Below, piece after piece: positions 43,341 to 49,795 of a stretch of DNA of 49,795 bases (position 1 is the stretch's first letter; each line of letters starts with the position of its first letter). The stretch comes from Clostridia bacterium (GTDB taxonomy: Bacteria; Bacillota; Clostridia; Oscillospirales; UBA644). Below the pieces are notes generated by a model, which made no database searches, was not told the origin of the DNA, and saw nothing but the letters and a program-made list of their open reading frames with translations. The stretch is taken from the NCBI GenBank assembly GCA_017623475.1, contig JAGAPC010000022.1, positions 1-49,795 on the forward strand. The letters are read 5' to 3'. The position numbers and the translations under genes are program-made.

Positions 43341-43946
43341 ATGTCGAAACGGGATGAAAAACGGGCGGAAATTCTGGAATTCGTCACCAATAAGGTGACC
43401 GAAGAGGGATACGTTCCTTCCGTGCGTGAAATCTGCAAGGCGGTGGGGCTTTCTTCCCCCGCAACGGTGCATTATCATCTGAACCAGCTTTGTGAAGAAG
43501 GCTTGATTTCCAAAGAGCCGAATAAAAAGCGCGTGATCCGCCTGTCCAATCAGACCTCGGGCGGGGCCTTCGTAAAAATTCCCGTGGTAGGGAGGGTAAC
43601 TGCCGGTCAACCCATCCTGGCGCAGGAGGATATTGAGGATTATATTCAGGTTCCTGCCGATCAGATCCGGGGGCGGGAGACCTTTGCCCTTACCGTTCGG
43701 GGAGACAGCATGATCAACGCCGGGATCCTGGACGGAGATATCATTATTGTATTGCGCACCCCCGTGGCGGAAGACGGACAGATCGTCGTCGCCCTTCTGG
43801 GGGATGAAGCCACGGTGAAGCGGTTTTACAGGGACGGACGTCGGATTCGTCTTCAGCCGGAATACGACGCCTACGCCCCCATTTATGCCGACGAGGTGCA
43901 GATCTTGGGCAAGGTCATCGCCCTGCATCGGTACGAGATTAACTGA
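43341..43946 (+). CDS. lexA: LexA repressor of the SOS response
   Basis: A 201-residue repressor-protease. The N-terminal winged helix (1-65, YVPSVREICKAVGLSSPATVHYHL) binds DNA. The self-cleavage site is A88-G89 in GRVTAGQP; the Ser-Lys dyad is S123 (RGDSMINAGI) and K160 (EATVKRF). AAAGGAG precedes ATG 43341. It is the second gene after nudix; a candidate LexA box overlaps their promoter, consistent with self-control. A terminator follows. Confidence 0.96.
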   Translation: MSKRDEKRAEILEFVTNKVTEEGYVPSVREICKAVGLSSPATVHYHLNQLCEEGLISKEPNKKRVIRLSNQTSGGAFVKIPVVGRVTAGQPILAQEDIEDYIQVPADQIRGRETFALTVRGDSMINAGILDGDIIIVLRTPVAEDGQIVVALLGDEATVKRFYRDGRRIRLQPEYDAYAPIYADEVQILGKVIALHRYEIN

Positions 43947-43956
43947 AAACGGAAAA

Positions 43957-43992
43957 TTCCTTCGGAGCAATTTACGCTCCGGGGGATTTTTT
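43957..43992 (+). terminator. Rho-independent terminator of lexA
   Basis: TTCCTTCGGAGC pairs with GCTCCGGGGGA, with two T-G pairs in the stem, around a short loop (AATTTAC), followed by a run of seven T residues from 43987. Confidence 0.8.
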
Positions 43993-44068
43993 TATGCAAA
44001 ATCTGGCTCTACATGAAAATATTATAATATAATATACGTTAATTCGCAATTATTTTACAAAATACCCC

Positions 44069-44097
44069 TTTACTTGAAGCGGAATTTGTGTTATAAT
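44069..44097 (+). promoter_or_regulatory. Promoter of the hydrogenase operon
   Basis: TTTACT (44069-44074), a 17-base spacer and TATAAT (44092-44097), with TG one base before the -10. An even palindrome TATTTT-AC-AAAATA (44051-44064) lies just upstream. Confidence 0.7.
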
Positions 44098-44109
44098 AAG
44101 ATGCAAGAT

Positions 44110-44129
44110 ACCGTCCCCCTGCGGACGGT
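44110..44129 (+). promoter_or_regulatory. Hairpin in the 5' leader of the hydrogenase operon
   Basis: ACCGTCC-CCCTGC-GGACGGT forms a 7-bp GC-rich stem with a six-base loop, beginning about 6 bases after the expected start of transcription. No T-run follows, so it is not a terminator; it may protect the 5' end or be part of a control element. Confidence 0.55.
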
Positions 44130-44168
44130 CTATGATAGCAAAAACAAACCAAGAGAGGAAGTAACACT

Positions 44169-44666
44169 ATGGGTAACAAAATCTCGAAGGTCCCTTTTAA
44201 GGGAACGCCCGAACAGGAACGGGAATTGCGTGACATCATCGCATCCCTGAAGGATCAGCCCGGTGCCCTGATGCCCGTCATGCAGAAGGCGCAGGATATC
44301 TACGGCTACCTTCCCATCGAAGTCCAGACCATCATCGCCGAGGGTCTGAACGTCCCCGTGGAAGAAGTTTACGGCGTTGCCACCTTCTACGCTCAATTCG
44401 CCCTCAATCCCAAGGGCAAGTACGTCATCGGCGTTTGTCTCGGAACGGCCTGCTACGTTAAGGATTCTCAGGCAGTTTACGACAAATGCTGCGAGGTTCT
44501 GAAGATCAAAGGCGGGGAAATCACCGACGACGGTCTGTTCTCCCTGGAAGCCACCCGCTGCATCGGCTGCTGCGGTCTTGCTCCCGTTATGACGGTGGGC
44601 GACGACGTTTACGGCAAGATCACCGCTGCGGACGTCCCCGGAATTCTCGCAAAATATACTAACTGA
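44169..44666 (+). CDS. hndA: NADH-linked [FeFe]-hydrogenase subunit A (NuoE-like)
   Basis: A 165-residue thioredoxin-fold [2Fe-2S] protein like NuoE/HndA/HydC. The four ligands are C90, C95, C131 and C135 (CLGTAC ... CIGCC). The N-terminal helical half (LMPVMQKAQDIYGYLPI) and the YGVATFYAQFAL segment are standard. In bifurcating hydrogenases this subunit passes electrons between NADH-linked HndC and the rest of the complex. GAGAGGAAG precedes ATG 44169. It is first in the operon; its partners hndB and hndC come only after six regulator-like genes. Confidence 0.93.
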   Translation: MGNKISKVPFKGTPEQERELRDIIASLKDQPGALMPVMQKAQDIYGYLPIEVQTIIAEGLNVPVEEVYGVATFYAQFALNPKGKYVIGVCLGTACYVKDSQAVYDKCCEVLKIKGGEITDDGLFSLEATRCIGCCGLAPVMTVGDDVYGKITAADVPGILAKYTN

Positions 44667-44713
44667 TTCTCCGTTTTCGGCATCGACCGAATTCGGTTTG
44701 GAGGAATCATCGA

Positions 44714-45070
44714 ATGAAAATCAGCACCATTGCCGATCTTCTGGACGCACAGGTTCTCTGCGGGGAAGATCATCTGGAAAACGAAGTCCACTCCGCCTGC
44801 GGGTCGGATATGATGAGTGACGTGCTTGCCTTCGTGAAGGATCAAGCGGTTCTGCTCACCGGGCTCGTCAATCTCCAGGTCGTGCGCACCGCAGAAATGA
44901 TGGATATGCGTTGTATCGTCTTCGTCCGTGGCAAAAAGCCCCCCGAGGAAGTGATCGAAGCCGCCCGGGAAGCAGGGATCGTCGTCCTTGCTACCACCGA
45001 ACGGATGTATCCTGCCTGCGGAAAGCTGTACGCCACCGGCCTTGTGGGCGGGAGCGTGTCCGTATCATGA
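44714..45070 (+). CDS. DRTGG-domain-like protein (first copy)
   Basis: A 118-residue protein similar to small DRTGG-domain proteins encoded in clostridial hydrogenase operons. Sequence: LLDAQVLCGEDHLENEV followed by the degenerate HSACGSDMMSDVLAF (counterpart of DRTGG), then VVRTAEMMDMRCIVFVRGK and AAREAGIVVLAT. The DRTGG fold is found in regulators, but its binding partner is unknown. It follows hndA by 47 bases with GGAGGA upstream, and its stop overlaps the next start as ATGA (45067). A second such protein lies at 46843. Confidence 0.8.
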   Translation: MKISTIADLLDAQVLCGEDHLENEVHSACGSDMMSDVLAFVKDQAVLLTGLVNLQVVRTAEMMDMRCIVFVRGKKPPEEVIEAAREAGIVVLATTERMYPACGKLYATGLVGGSVSVS

Positions 45071-45504
45071 GTGAGCCTGTAAAATTTCACTTTGACGTTG
45101 CCGGAGATAATTTTTCTTCCGCGGGAGAAGCTTCCGTAAAGGTCAAAAAATTACTCCGCCAGCTGAGTATGGATCCTGAAACCATCCGCCGGGTCTCCAT
45201 CGCCATGTACGAGGGGGAGATCAATATGGTAATTCACGCCAACGGCGGCACCGCAGACGTTGTTCTTTATCCCGATCGGATTCAGATCATTCTTGCCGAT
45301 ACCGGACCGGGGATCAAGGACGTTTCTCTTGCCATGCAGGAGGGATATTCCACCGCGAAGGATAACGTCCGTTCTCTGGGCTTCGGCGCAGGGATGGGTC
45401 TGCCGAACATGAAGCGCTATACCGATCGGATGGAAATTGAATCCGAAGTCGGAAAAGGAACGACGGTTACCATGGAAGTATTTCTTCCCGGTGCAAACGC
45501 CTGA
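45067..45504 (+). CDS. RsbW/RsbT-like HATPase (serine-kinase type)
   Basis: A 145-residue GHKL ATPase domain like anti-sigma/anti-sigma-antagonist kinases. N box YEGEINMVIHA (about 48-58), G1 box ADTGPGI (about 77-83) and G2 box GFGAGMGLPNMKRYTD are present, and there is no phosphoacceptor His domain. Such proteins phosphorylate a partner Ser or bind a sigma factor. Here the possible targets are DRTGG1 upstream or an element elsewhere. Start ATG 45067 is set by ATGA overlap with DRTGG1. HydS-like hydrogenase follows after 34 bases. Confidence 0.85.
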   Translation: MSEPVKFHFDVAGDNFSSAGEASVKVKKLLRQLSMDPETIRRVSIAMYEGEINMVIHANGGTADVVLYPDRIQIILADTGPGIKDVSLAMQEGYSTAKDNVRSLGFGAGMGLPNMKRYTDRMEIESEVGKGTTVTMEVFLPGANA

Positions 45505-45538
45505 TCTTCCGTTTCCGTTCTGAAAGGAGGTTTTCCGG

Positions 45539-46846
45539 ATGTCAAATCTGCATTCCGTATCCCTTCTTCGGGATCGGTGCAAAGGATGTACCGCTTGCTT
45601 GAAGCGTTGTCCCACCGAGGCGATTCGGATCCGGGACGGTCACGCCGTCATTCGGTCCGAACGCTGTATCGACTGCGGTGAATGTATCCGAGTTTGCCCC
45701 CACAAGGCAAAGAAAGCAACCTACGACGACTTTTCCGTTTTGGAAAATTTCCGTTGGAAAATCGCCTTGCCTGCCCCCGCGCTGTACGGGCAGTTCGATA
45801 ATCTCGAAGACGTGGATTTCGTTCTGACCGGGCTTTTGGGGTGCGGCTTCGACGACGTTTACGAGGTTGCCCGGGCGGCGGAATTGGTTTCCGAATACAC
45901 CCGTTGTTATCTGCGCCGTCCCGATATTAAAAAACCGGTGATCTCTTCTGCCTGTCCCGCCATCGTGCGGATGATCTCGGCACGGTTCCCTTCCCTGTGC
46001 GGAAACGTTCTGCCCATGCTTCCCCCGGTGGAAATGGCAGCCCGTCTTGCTCGGGAAGAAGCCAAGAAGAAGCATCCGGAACTGAAGGATGAGGATATCG
46101 GCGTTTTCTTCATTTCTCCCTGTCCCGCAAAGGTCAGCTACGTGAGAAATCCCATCGGAATCGAAAAAAGCGCCATTGACGGAGCGCTGTCCATGAGCCA
46201 CGTCTATTTCCGCCTCGTTCCGGTGATGAATAAGATCACCACGCCCATCTCCCTGTCCAAAACCGGACTGATCGGCATCAGCTGGGCAGGCTCCGGGGGA
46301 GAATCGTCCGCCCTGTTTAACGACAAATACCTTGCCGCAGACGGCATCGAAAACGTCATCAAGGTGTTGGACGAGATCGACAACGGCAACATTTCCGGAG
46401 TGGAATTCGTGGAATTAAACGCCTGCAGCGGTGGCTGCGTGGGCGGGGCACTGACCGTAGTGAACCCCTACATTTCCAAAGCGCGGCTTCAATCCCTTCG
46501 TCGGTATCTGCCCGTGTCCCGCAATCGGGTCGGGTCGGCGCTGACGCCGGATTCTACGGAAATTCCTACGGACTATCTCTGGAATATACCATTAAAATAC
46601 GCACCGATTTTACAGCTGGACGAGGATATCTCCGCCGCCATGCGGAAAATGTCCGAAATTCAGCGGCTTCGGGGGCAGTTCCCCGATCTGGATTGCGGTG
46701 CCTGCGGCGCTCCCACCTGTCTCGCCCTGGCGGAAGACGTGGTCTGCGGAGACGCTTGTGAAAACGACTGCATTATGAAATGGAAAGACGTTTTGCGGGA
46801 AATGCCCCTCAATAACGTCGCCCCGGGAGGGGAGGAACCGAAATGA
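45539..46846 (+). CDS. Sensory-type [FeFe]-hydrogenase (HydS-like, group C/D)
   Basis: A 435-residue protein. N-terminal 2[4Fe-4S] ferredoxin (C14, C17, C20, C24; C43, C46, C49, C53), then an H-cluster domain with C139 (SSACP), C195 (ISPCPAK), C296 and C300 (CSGGC), and a C-terminal [4Fe-4S] motif DCGACGAPTC (C386, C389, C394) with further Cys near 403-411. The proton-relay Cys before C139 is Ala (SSACP, not TSCCP), as I recall in sensory HydS proteins, so catalysis should be slow. No PAS domain is present. AAAGGAGG precedes ATG 45539. It is the centre of the regulatory cassette. Confidence 0.88.
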   Translation: MSNLHSVSLLRDRCKGCTACLKRCPTEAIRIRDGHAVIRSERCIDCGECIRVCPHKAKKATYDDFSVLENFRWKIALPAPALYGQFDNLEDVDFVLTGLLGCGFDDVYEVARAAELVSEYTRCYLRRPDIKKPVISSACPAIVRMISARFPSLCGNVLPMLPPVEMAARLAREEAKKKHPELKDEDIGVFFISPCPAKVSYVRNPIGIEKSAIDGALSMSHVYFRLVPVMNKITTPISLSKTGLIGISWAGSGGESSALFNDKYLAADGIENVIKVLDEIDNGNISGVEFVELNACSGGCVGGALTVVNPYISKARLQSLRRYLPVSRNRVGSALTPDSTEIPTDYLWNIPLKYAPILQLDEDISAAMRKMSEIQRLRGQFPDLDCGACGAPTCLALAEDVVCGDACENDCIMKWKDVLREMPLNNVAPGGEEPK

Positions 46847-47175
46847 CCGTGAAGGAATTGCGGGAACGCCTGGATCTTCAGATCCTTTCCGAGTCGGATC
46901 CCGACCGCGCCGTTACCGGCGGTTACGCGGGGGATCTTCTCAGCTGGGTGATGGGACGTGCCCAAAGCGGCGACGCCTGGGTGACCATCATGACCAACCG
47001 CAATATCATCGCCGTTGCATCTCTGGCGGATACCGCCTGCATTATCGTGGCGGAGGATTCCGCGGTGGAGCCGGACGTGATCGCCCTTGCTTCCGAGAAG
47101 GAGATCAACCTTTACCGCAGCCCGTTGAATATCTTCGATCTGTGCTGCCGCGTCGGTTCTCTTTTCGACCTATGA
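46843..47175 (+). CDS. DRTGG-domain-like protein (second copy)
   Basis: A 110-residue protein similar in layout to the one at 44714: VKELRERLDLQILSESDPDRA, then VTGGYAGDLLSWVMG where the DRTGG signature falls, then VTIMTNRNIIAVASL and EKEINLYRSPLNIF. Sequence identity to the first copy is low, so they are likely old paralogues with separate roles. Its start ATG overlaps the HydS stop (ATGA), and its stop overlaps the PHP gene start (47172). The three are therefore probably made in fixed proportion. Confidence 0.8.
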   Translation: MTVKELRERLDLQILSESDPDRAVTGGYAGDLLSWVMGRAQSGDAWVTIMTNRNIIAVASLADTACIIVAEDSAVEPDVIALASEKEINLYRSPLNIFDLCCRVGSLFDL

Positions 47176-47897
47176 GCCGGTATTATTACGATTTACACAT
47201 TCATTCCTGCCTCTCGCCCTGTGCGGAGGATGATATGACCCCTGCCAACATCGCCGGAATGGCGTCTCTGAAGGGGTTGACTCTTCTGGCGTTGACCGAT
47301 CACAATTCCTGTCGCAACTGCCCCGCGTTTTTCGAGGCTTGCAACGCCTTTGGGATCGTGCCCGTGCCCGGGATGGAGTTGACCACCGCGGAAGACATCC
47401 ATTTGGTCGTGTTGTTCCCAACCCTGGAGCAGGCGATGGCGTTTGACGCGCAGATCCACCCTCGGATCATTCCGGTAAAAAACCGTCCCGAAATTTTCGG
47501 GAATCAATGGGTGGTGGACGGCGACGACAATCTTCTGGAAACCGAAGAGACGTTGCTGATCAACGCCACCGATCTGGACGTGGATTCCGCCATCGAATTG
47601 GTGGAACGGTACGGCGGCGCCGTCTATCCGGCACACATCGACCGCCCGTCCAACGGAATGATCGCCATCCTCGGTTCCGTCCCCAAGGATTACCGCTTTC
47701 GCTCGGTGGAATTCAACGATTTCGAACAGCGGGATCGGATCTTGGCGGAGCAGGGCTTGGATTGTATCACCCTTTGCTCTTCCGACGCCCACGATCTGGG
47801 GCGGATCAACGAGGCGGAGCATTTTCTCGATCTGGAGGACGAACCCTATTCTTCCGCATTGGTTCGCCGGCGGTTGATAGAGTTGTTGAAGCGATGA
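47172..47897 (+). CDS. PHP-domain metal-dependent phosphatase-like protein
   Basis: A 241-residue PHP protein. Metal ligands are visible in YDLHIHSCLSPCAEDD, LALTDHNSCRNCPAF, GMELTTAEDIHLVV, YPAHIDRP and SSDAHDLG, so the site looks intact. PHP proteins hydrolyse phosphoesters such as nucleotides or phosphohistidine/phosphotyrosine. In this cassette it may undo or read a phosphate signal made by the neighbouring HATPases; this is inference. ATG 47172 overlaps the DRTGG2 stop and its own stop overlaps the next start (47894). An earlier in-frame start at 47142 would lie in DRTGG2. Confidence 0.85.
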   Translation: MSRYYYDLHIHSCLSPCAEDDMTPANIAGMASLKGLTLLALTDHNSCRNCPAFFEACNAFGIVPVPGMELTTAEDIHLVVLFPTLEQAMAFDAQIHPRIIPVKNRPEIFGNQWVVDGDDNLLETEETLLINATDLDVDSAIELVERYGGAVYPAHIDRPSNGMIAILGSVPKDYRFRSVEFNDFEQRDRILAEQGLDCITLCSSDAHDLGRINEAEHFLDLEDEPYSSALVRRRLIELLKR

Positions 47898-48454
47898 AAG
47901 AGTTATCCCTGAACATTCTCGATATTGCGCAGAATTCCGTTTCTGCCGGTGCGAAAAACATTCTCATTTCCCTCGAGGAAGATGAAAAAGGTCTTCTGAC
48001 CCTGACCATCACCGACGACGGAAAGGGGATGGACCCGGAAATGGTAAAAACCGTGACCGATCCCTTTTGCACCACCAGAACCACCCGAAAGGTGGGGATG
48101 GGGATCCCCCTTCTCAAGCTTGCAAGCGAGCAGGCGGGCGGAAGTCTTTCCATCGTTTCGGTCTCCAAAAAAACCGATCCCGTAAATTGCGGAACTACCG
48201 TCAAAGCAACCTTTGACACGACCAGCATTGATTTCACTCCCCTTGGGGACGTGGTCGATACGGTGGTGGTTCTGATCCAAGGGCATCCGGAGATCGATTA
48301 TCTATTCTTACATTCTACCCCGAAGGGCGTCGTTCGGCTCGATACCAAAGAGCTGCGTGACGTGTTAGGGGAAGAAATATCCCTCGGAGAGTTTGAGATC
48401 CTTGCCTGGATCCGCGGCTCTTTGGAGGAACAGTACCAAGCGTTAAAAAAATGA
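47894..48454 (+). CDS. HATPase protein (histidine-kinase-like ATP-binding domain)
   Basis: A 186-residue protein. N box ELSLNILDIAQNSVSAGA (2-19), G1 ITDDGKGMD, an F-box-like PFCTTRTTRKV and G2 GMGIPLLKLASEQAGG form an ATP-binding domain of histidine-kinase type, followed by about 60 residues of unknown role (DVVDTVVVLIQGHPEIDY). There is no dimerisation/His domain, so it could act as a separate kinase or switch. Start ATG 47894 overlaps the PHP stop (ATGA). It precedes hndB by 26 bases and ends the regulatory cassette. Confidence 0.83.
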   Translation: MKELSLNILDIAQNSVSAGAKNILISLEEDEKGLLTLTITDDGKGMDPEMVKTVTDPFCTTRTTRKVGMGIPLLKLASEQAGGSLSIVSVSKKTDPVNCGTTVKATFDTTSIDFTPLGDVVDTVVVLIQGHPEIDYLFLHSTPKGVVRLDTKELRDVLGEEISLGEFEILAWIRGSLEEQYQALKK

Positions 48455-48480
48455 ATCATATAAATGGAGGCGTAAAATTC

Positions 48481-48855
48481 ATGAAAACACTTGCAGAACT
48501 TGAAGCCATCAGAGAACGGATGAGAGGAAAGGTCGCGGTTCGTGAAGCCAGCGATAACACCATTCGTATTGTTGTCGGTATGGCAACCTGCGGTATTGCC
48601 GCCGGGGCCCGTCCCGTACTCAACGCCGTCGCTGAGGAAGTTTCCAACCAAGGCTTGTCTGAAAACGTAACCGTTACTCAGACCGGCTGCATCGGCCTTT
48701 GCCAATACGAGCCCATCGTTGAGGTTTATCAGCAGGGCAAGGAAAAGGTCACCTACGTCAAGATGGATGCCGACAAGGCGAAAAAGGTCGTCGAGCAGCA
48801 CATCAAGGGCGGTAAGGTCGTAGCGGAATATACCATTACGAACTACAAAAAATAA
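48481..48855 (+). CDS. hndB: [FeFe]-hydrogenase subunit B, small [2Fe-2S]-type protein
   Basis: A 124-residue thioredoxin-fold protein like HndB of Desulfovibrio NADP-linked hydrogenase. Cys are C37 (MATCGIAAGARP), C70 and C74 (TGCIGLCQYEP); a fourth ligand in the usual place is not visible, so the cluster may be atypical. GGAGG lies 10 bases before ATG 48481. It follows the cassette and precedes hndC by 14 bases, and is expected to move electrons within the complex. Confidence 0.85.
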   Translation: MKTLAELEAIRERMRGKVAVREASDNTIRIVVGMATCGIAAGARPVLNAVAEEVSNQGLSENVTVTQTGCIGLCQYEPIVEVYQQGKEKVTYVKMDADKAKKVVEQHIKGGKVVAEYTITNYKK

Positions 48856-48869
48856 GGAGGAGATAATCA

Positions 48870-49795
48870 ATGATTCGCTCTCACGTTTTGATTTGCGGCG
48901 GCACCGGTTGTACGTCCTCCGGCAGTAACAAGCTGCATACCAAACTCGAAGAAGAAATTAAGGCAAAGGGGCTGGAAAACGAAGTCAAGGTCGTTCAGAC
49001 CGGCTGCTTCGGTCTCTGTGCCCTCGGCCCCATTATGATCGTGTACCCCGACGGTACCTTCTACAGCATGGTAAAGGAAGAGGATCTTCCCGAAATCGTA
49101 GAAGAACATCTGCTGAAGGGTCGTCCCGTTGAACGGTTGGTTTACAAAGACAAAGCCGATGACGTCGTTGCAGAAGCCATGGAACAGTATTCTTTGAACG
49201 ATACTGCCTTCTACAAAAAGCAAATGCGCGTTGCTCTCCGCAACTGCGGTGTCATCGATCCTGAAATCATCGACGAATACATCGCCATGGACGGTTACAA
49301 GGCGTTGGGTAAGGTTCTGACCGAAATGACCCCCGAGGACGTCATTCAGACCATGCTCGATTCCGGTCTCCGCGGCCGCGGCGGCGCAGGCTTCCCCACC
49401 GGTATGAAGTGGAAATTTGCCCGCGCTTCCCAATCCGACAAGAAATTCGTCTGCTGTAACGCCGACGAAGGCGACCCGGGCGCATTCATGGACCGTTCCG
49501 TTCTGGAAGGAGATCCCCACGCCGTCATCGAGGCTATGGCAATCGCCGCTTACGCCATCGGTGCCGACCAAGGTTACGTGTACATCCGTGCCGAATACCC
49601 CATCGCCGTTAAGCGTCTTTCCATTGCTATTCAGCAGGCGCGGGAATACGGTCTGTTGGGTAAGGACATTTTCGGCTCCGGCTTTAACTTTGATCTGGAC
49701 ATCCGTTTGGGTGCCGGTGCTTTCGTCTGCGGTGAAGAAACCGCTTTGATGACTTCCATCGAAGGTAAGCGCGGTGAACCCAGACCCCGTCCTCC
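48870..49795 (+). CDS. hndC: NADH-binding subunit of the [FeFe]-hydrogenase (NuoF-like), partial
   Basis: The first 308 residues are visible; the right edge cuts the gene. The N-terminal [2Fe-2S] thioredoxin domain has C9, C14, C46 and C50 (ICGGTGC ... TGCFGLC). The FMN/NADH core starts at about 165 with GLRGRGGAGFPTGMKW and CNADEGDPGAFMDR, and GAGAFVCGEETALMTSIEGK near the end. It oxidises NADH (or NADPH) with FMN in a bifurcating complex. TAAGGAGGAG precedes ATG 48870. The catalytic hndD/hydA subunit is expected next, beyond the window. Confidence 0.95.
   Translation, partial: MIRSHVLICGGTGCTSSGSNKLHTKLEEEIKAKGLENEVKVVQTGCFGLCALGPIMIVYPDGTFYSMVKEEDLPEIVEEHLLKGRPVERLVYKDKADDVVAEAMEQYSLNDTAFYKKQMRVALRNCGVIDPEIIDEYIAMDGYKALGKVLTEMTPEDVIQTMLDSGLRGRGGAGFPTGMKWKFARASQSDKKFVCCNADEGDPGAFMDRSVLEGDPHAVIEAMAIAAYAIGADQGYVYIRAEYPIAVKRLSIAIQQAREYGLLGKDIFGSGFNFDLDIRLGAGAFVCGEETALMTSIEGKRGEPRPRP

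Noticed and set aside
44036-44064. Rex operator before hndA
   Set aside because: AT-rich inverted repeats are present, but neither matches TTGTGAAW4TTCACAA or TTGTTAAN4TTAACAA well enough.

Overview
The window looks like a chromosomal segment of a strictly anaerobic, low-GC-lineage Clostridia member with roughly 50-55 % GC, plausibly Oscillospiraceae-like. This is inferred from the gene set: ireB beside pheST, a short ProB without a PUA domain, a K+-dependent membrane pyrophosphatase, LexA, a GGGtGRT protein with its NifU-like partner, and a HndA/HndB/HndC-type NAD-linked [FeFe]-hydrogenase operon. No rRNA, tRNA, CRISPR, prophage or transposase gene was seen. The segment is dense, with no gene-free stretch above 300 bases.

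Layout: (1) 1-824, minus: the start of a GGGtGRT gene and its Fe-S scaffold partner, with a clear promoter. (2) 1033-3521, plus: a phosphoribosyltransferase and an ABC-F ATPase. (3) 16363 down to 3488, minus: one very long run of close or overlapping genes, trkH-trkA-rRNA methyltransferase-dprA-topA-trmFO-plsX-acp-rnc-membrane protein-murC-aldo/keto reductase, ending in a two-way terminator whose stem carries the ribosome-binding site of a small Cys-rich protein. (4) 16629-18377, plus: an acetyltransferase-like gene and a macro-domain gene. (5) 18560-20662: hppA, behind a promoter flanked by three perfect palindromes. (6) 24688 down to 20715, minus: phosphatase, AEC carrier, metY and metA (O-acetylhomoserine route), with a palindromic repeat element inserted between the first two. 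(7) 24911-31076, plus: dnaG-rpoD-HAD phosphatase-GH95 fucosidase. (8) 32406-31123, minus: an AGCS symporter, divergent from a small membrane protein. (9) 41760 down to 32829, minus: pheS-pheT-ireB-membrane protein-nnr-alr-proB-proA. (10) 42681 down to 41890, minus: an M14 carboxypeptidase-like gene without its zinc ligands, divergent from (11) nudix-lexA, plus. (12) 44169 to the right edge, plus: the hydrogenase operon.

The most interesting parts are as follows. The hydrogenase operon carries a complete sensory-looking cassette (DRTGG, HATPase, HydS-like [FeFe]-hydrogenase, DRTGG, PHP, HATPase) between its hndA and hndB genes, with four ATGA start/stop overlaps. The carrier protein between plsX and rnc has Glu where the phosphopantetheine Ser should be. 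The M14-like protein appears to have lost its zinc site. Tandem palindromes precede the hppA promoter. A dispersed-repeat-like element supplies the last codons and stop of a phosphatase. All functional statements are from sequence reading by eye and recalled family knowledge; no searches were run.
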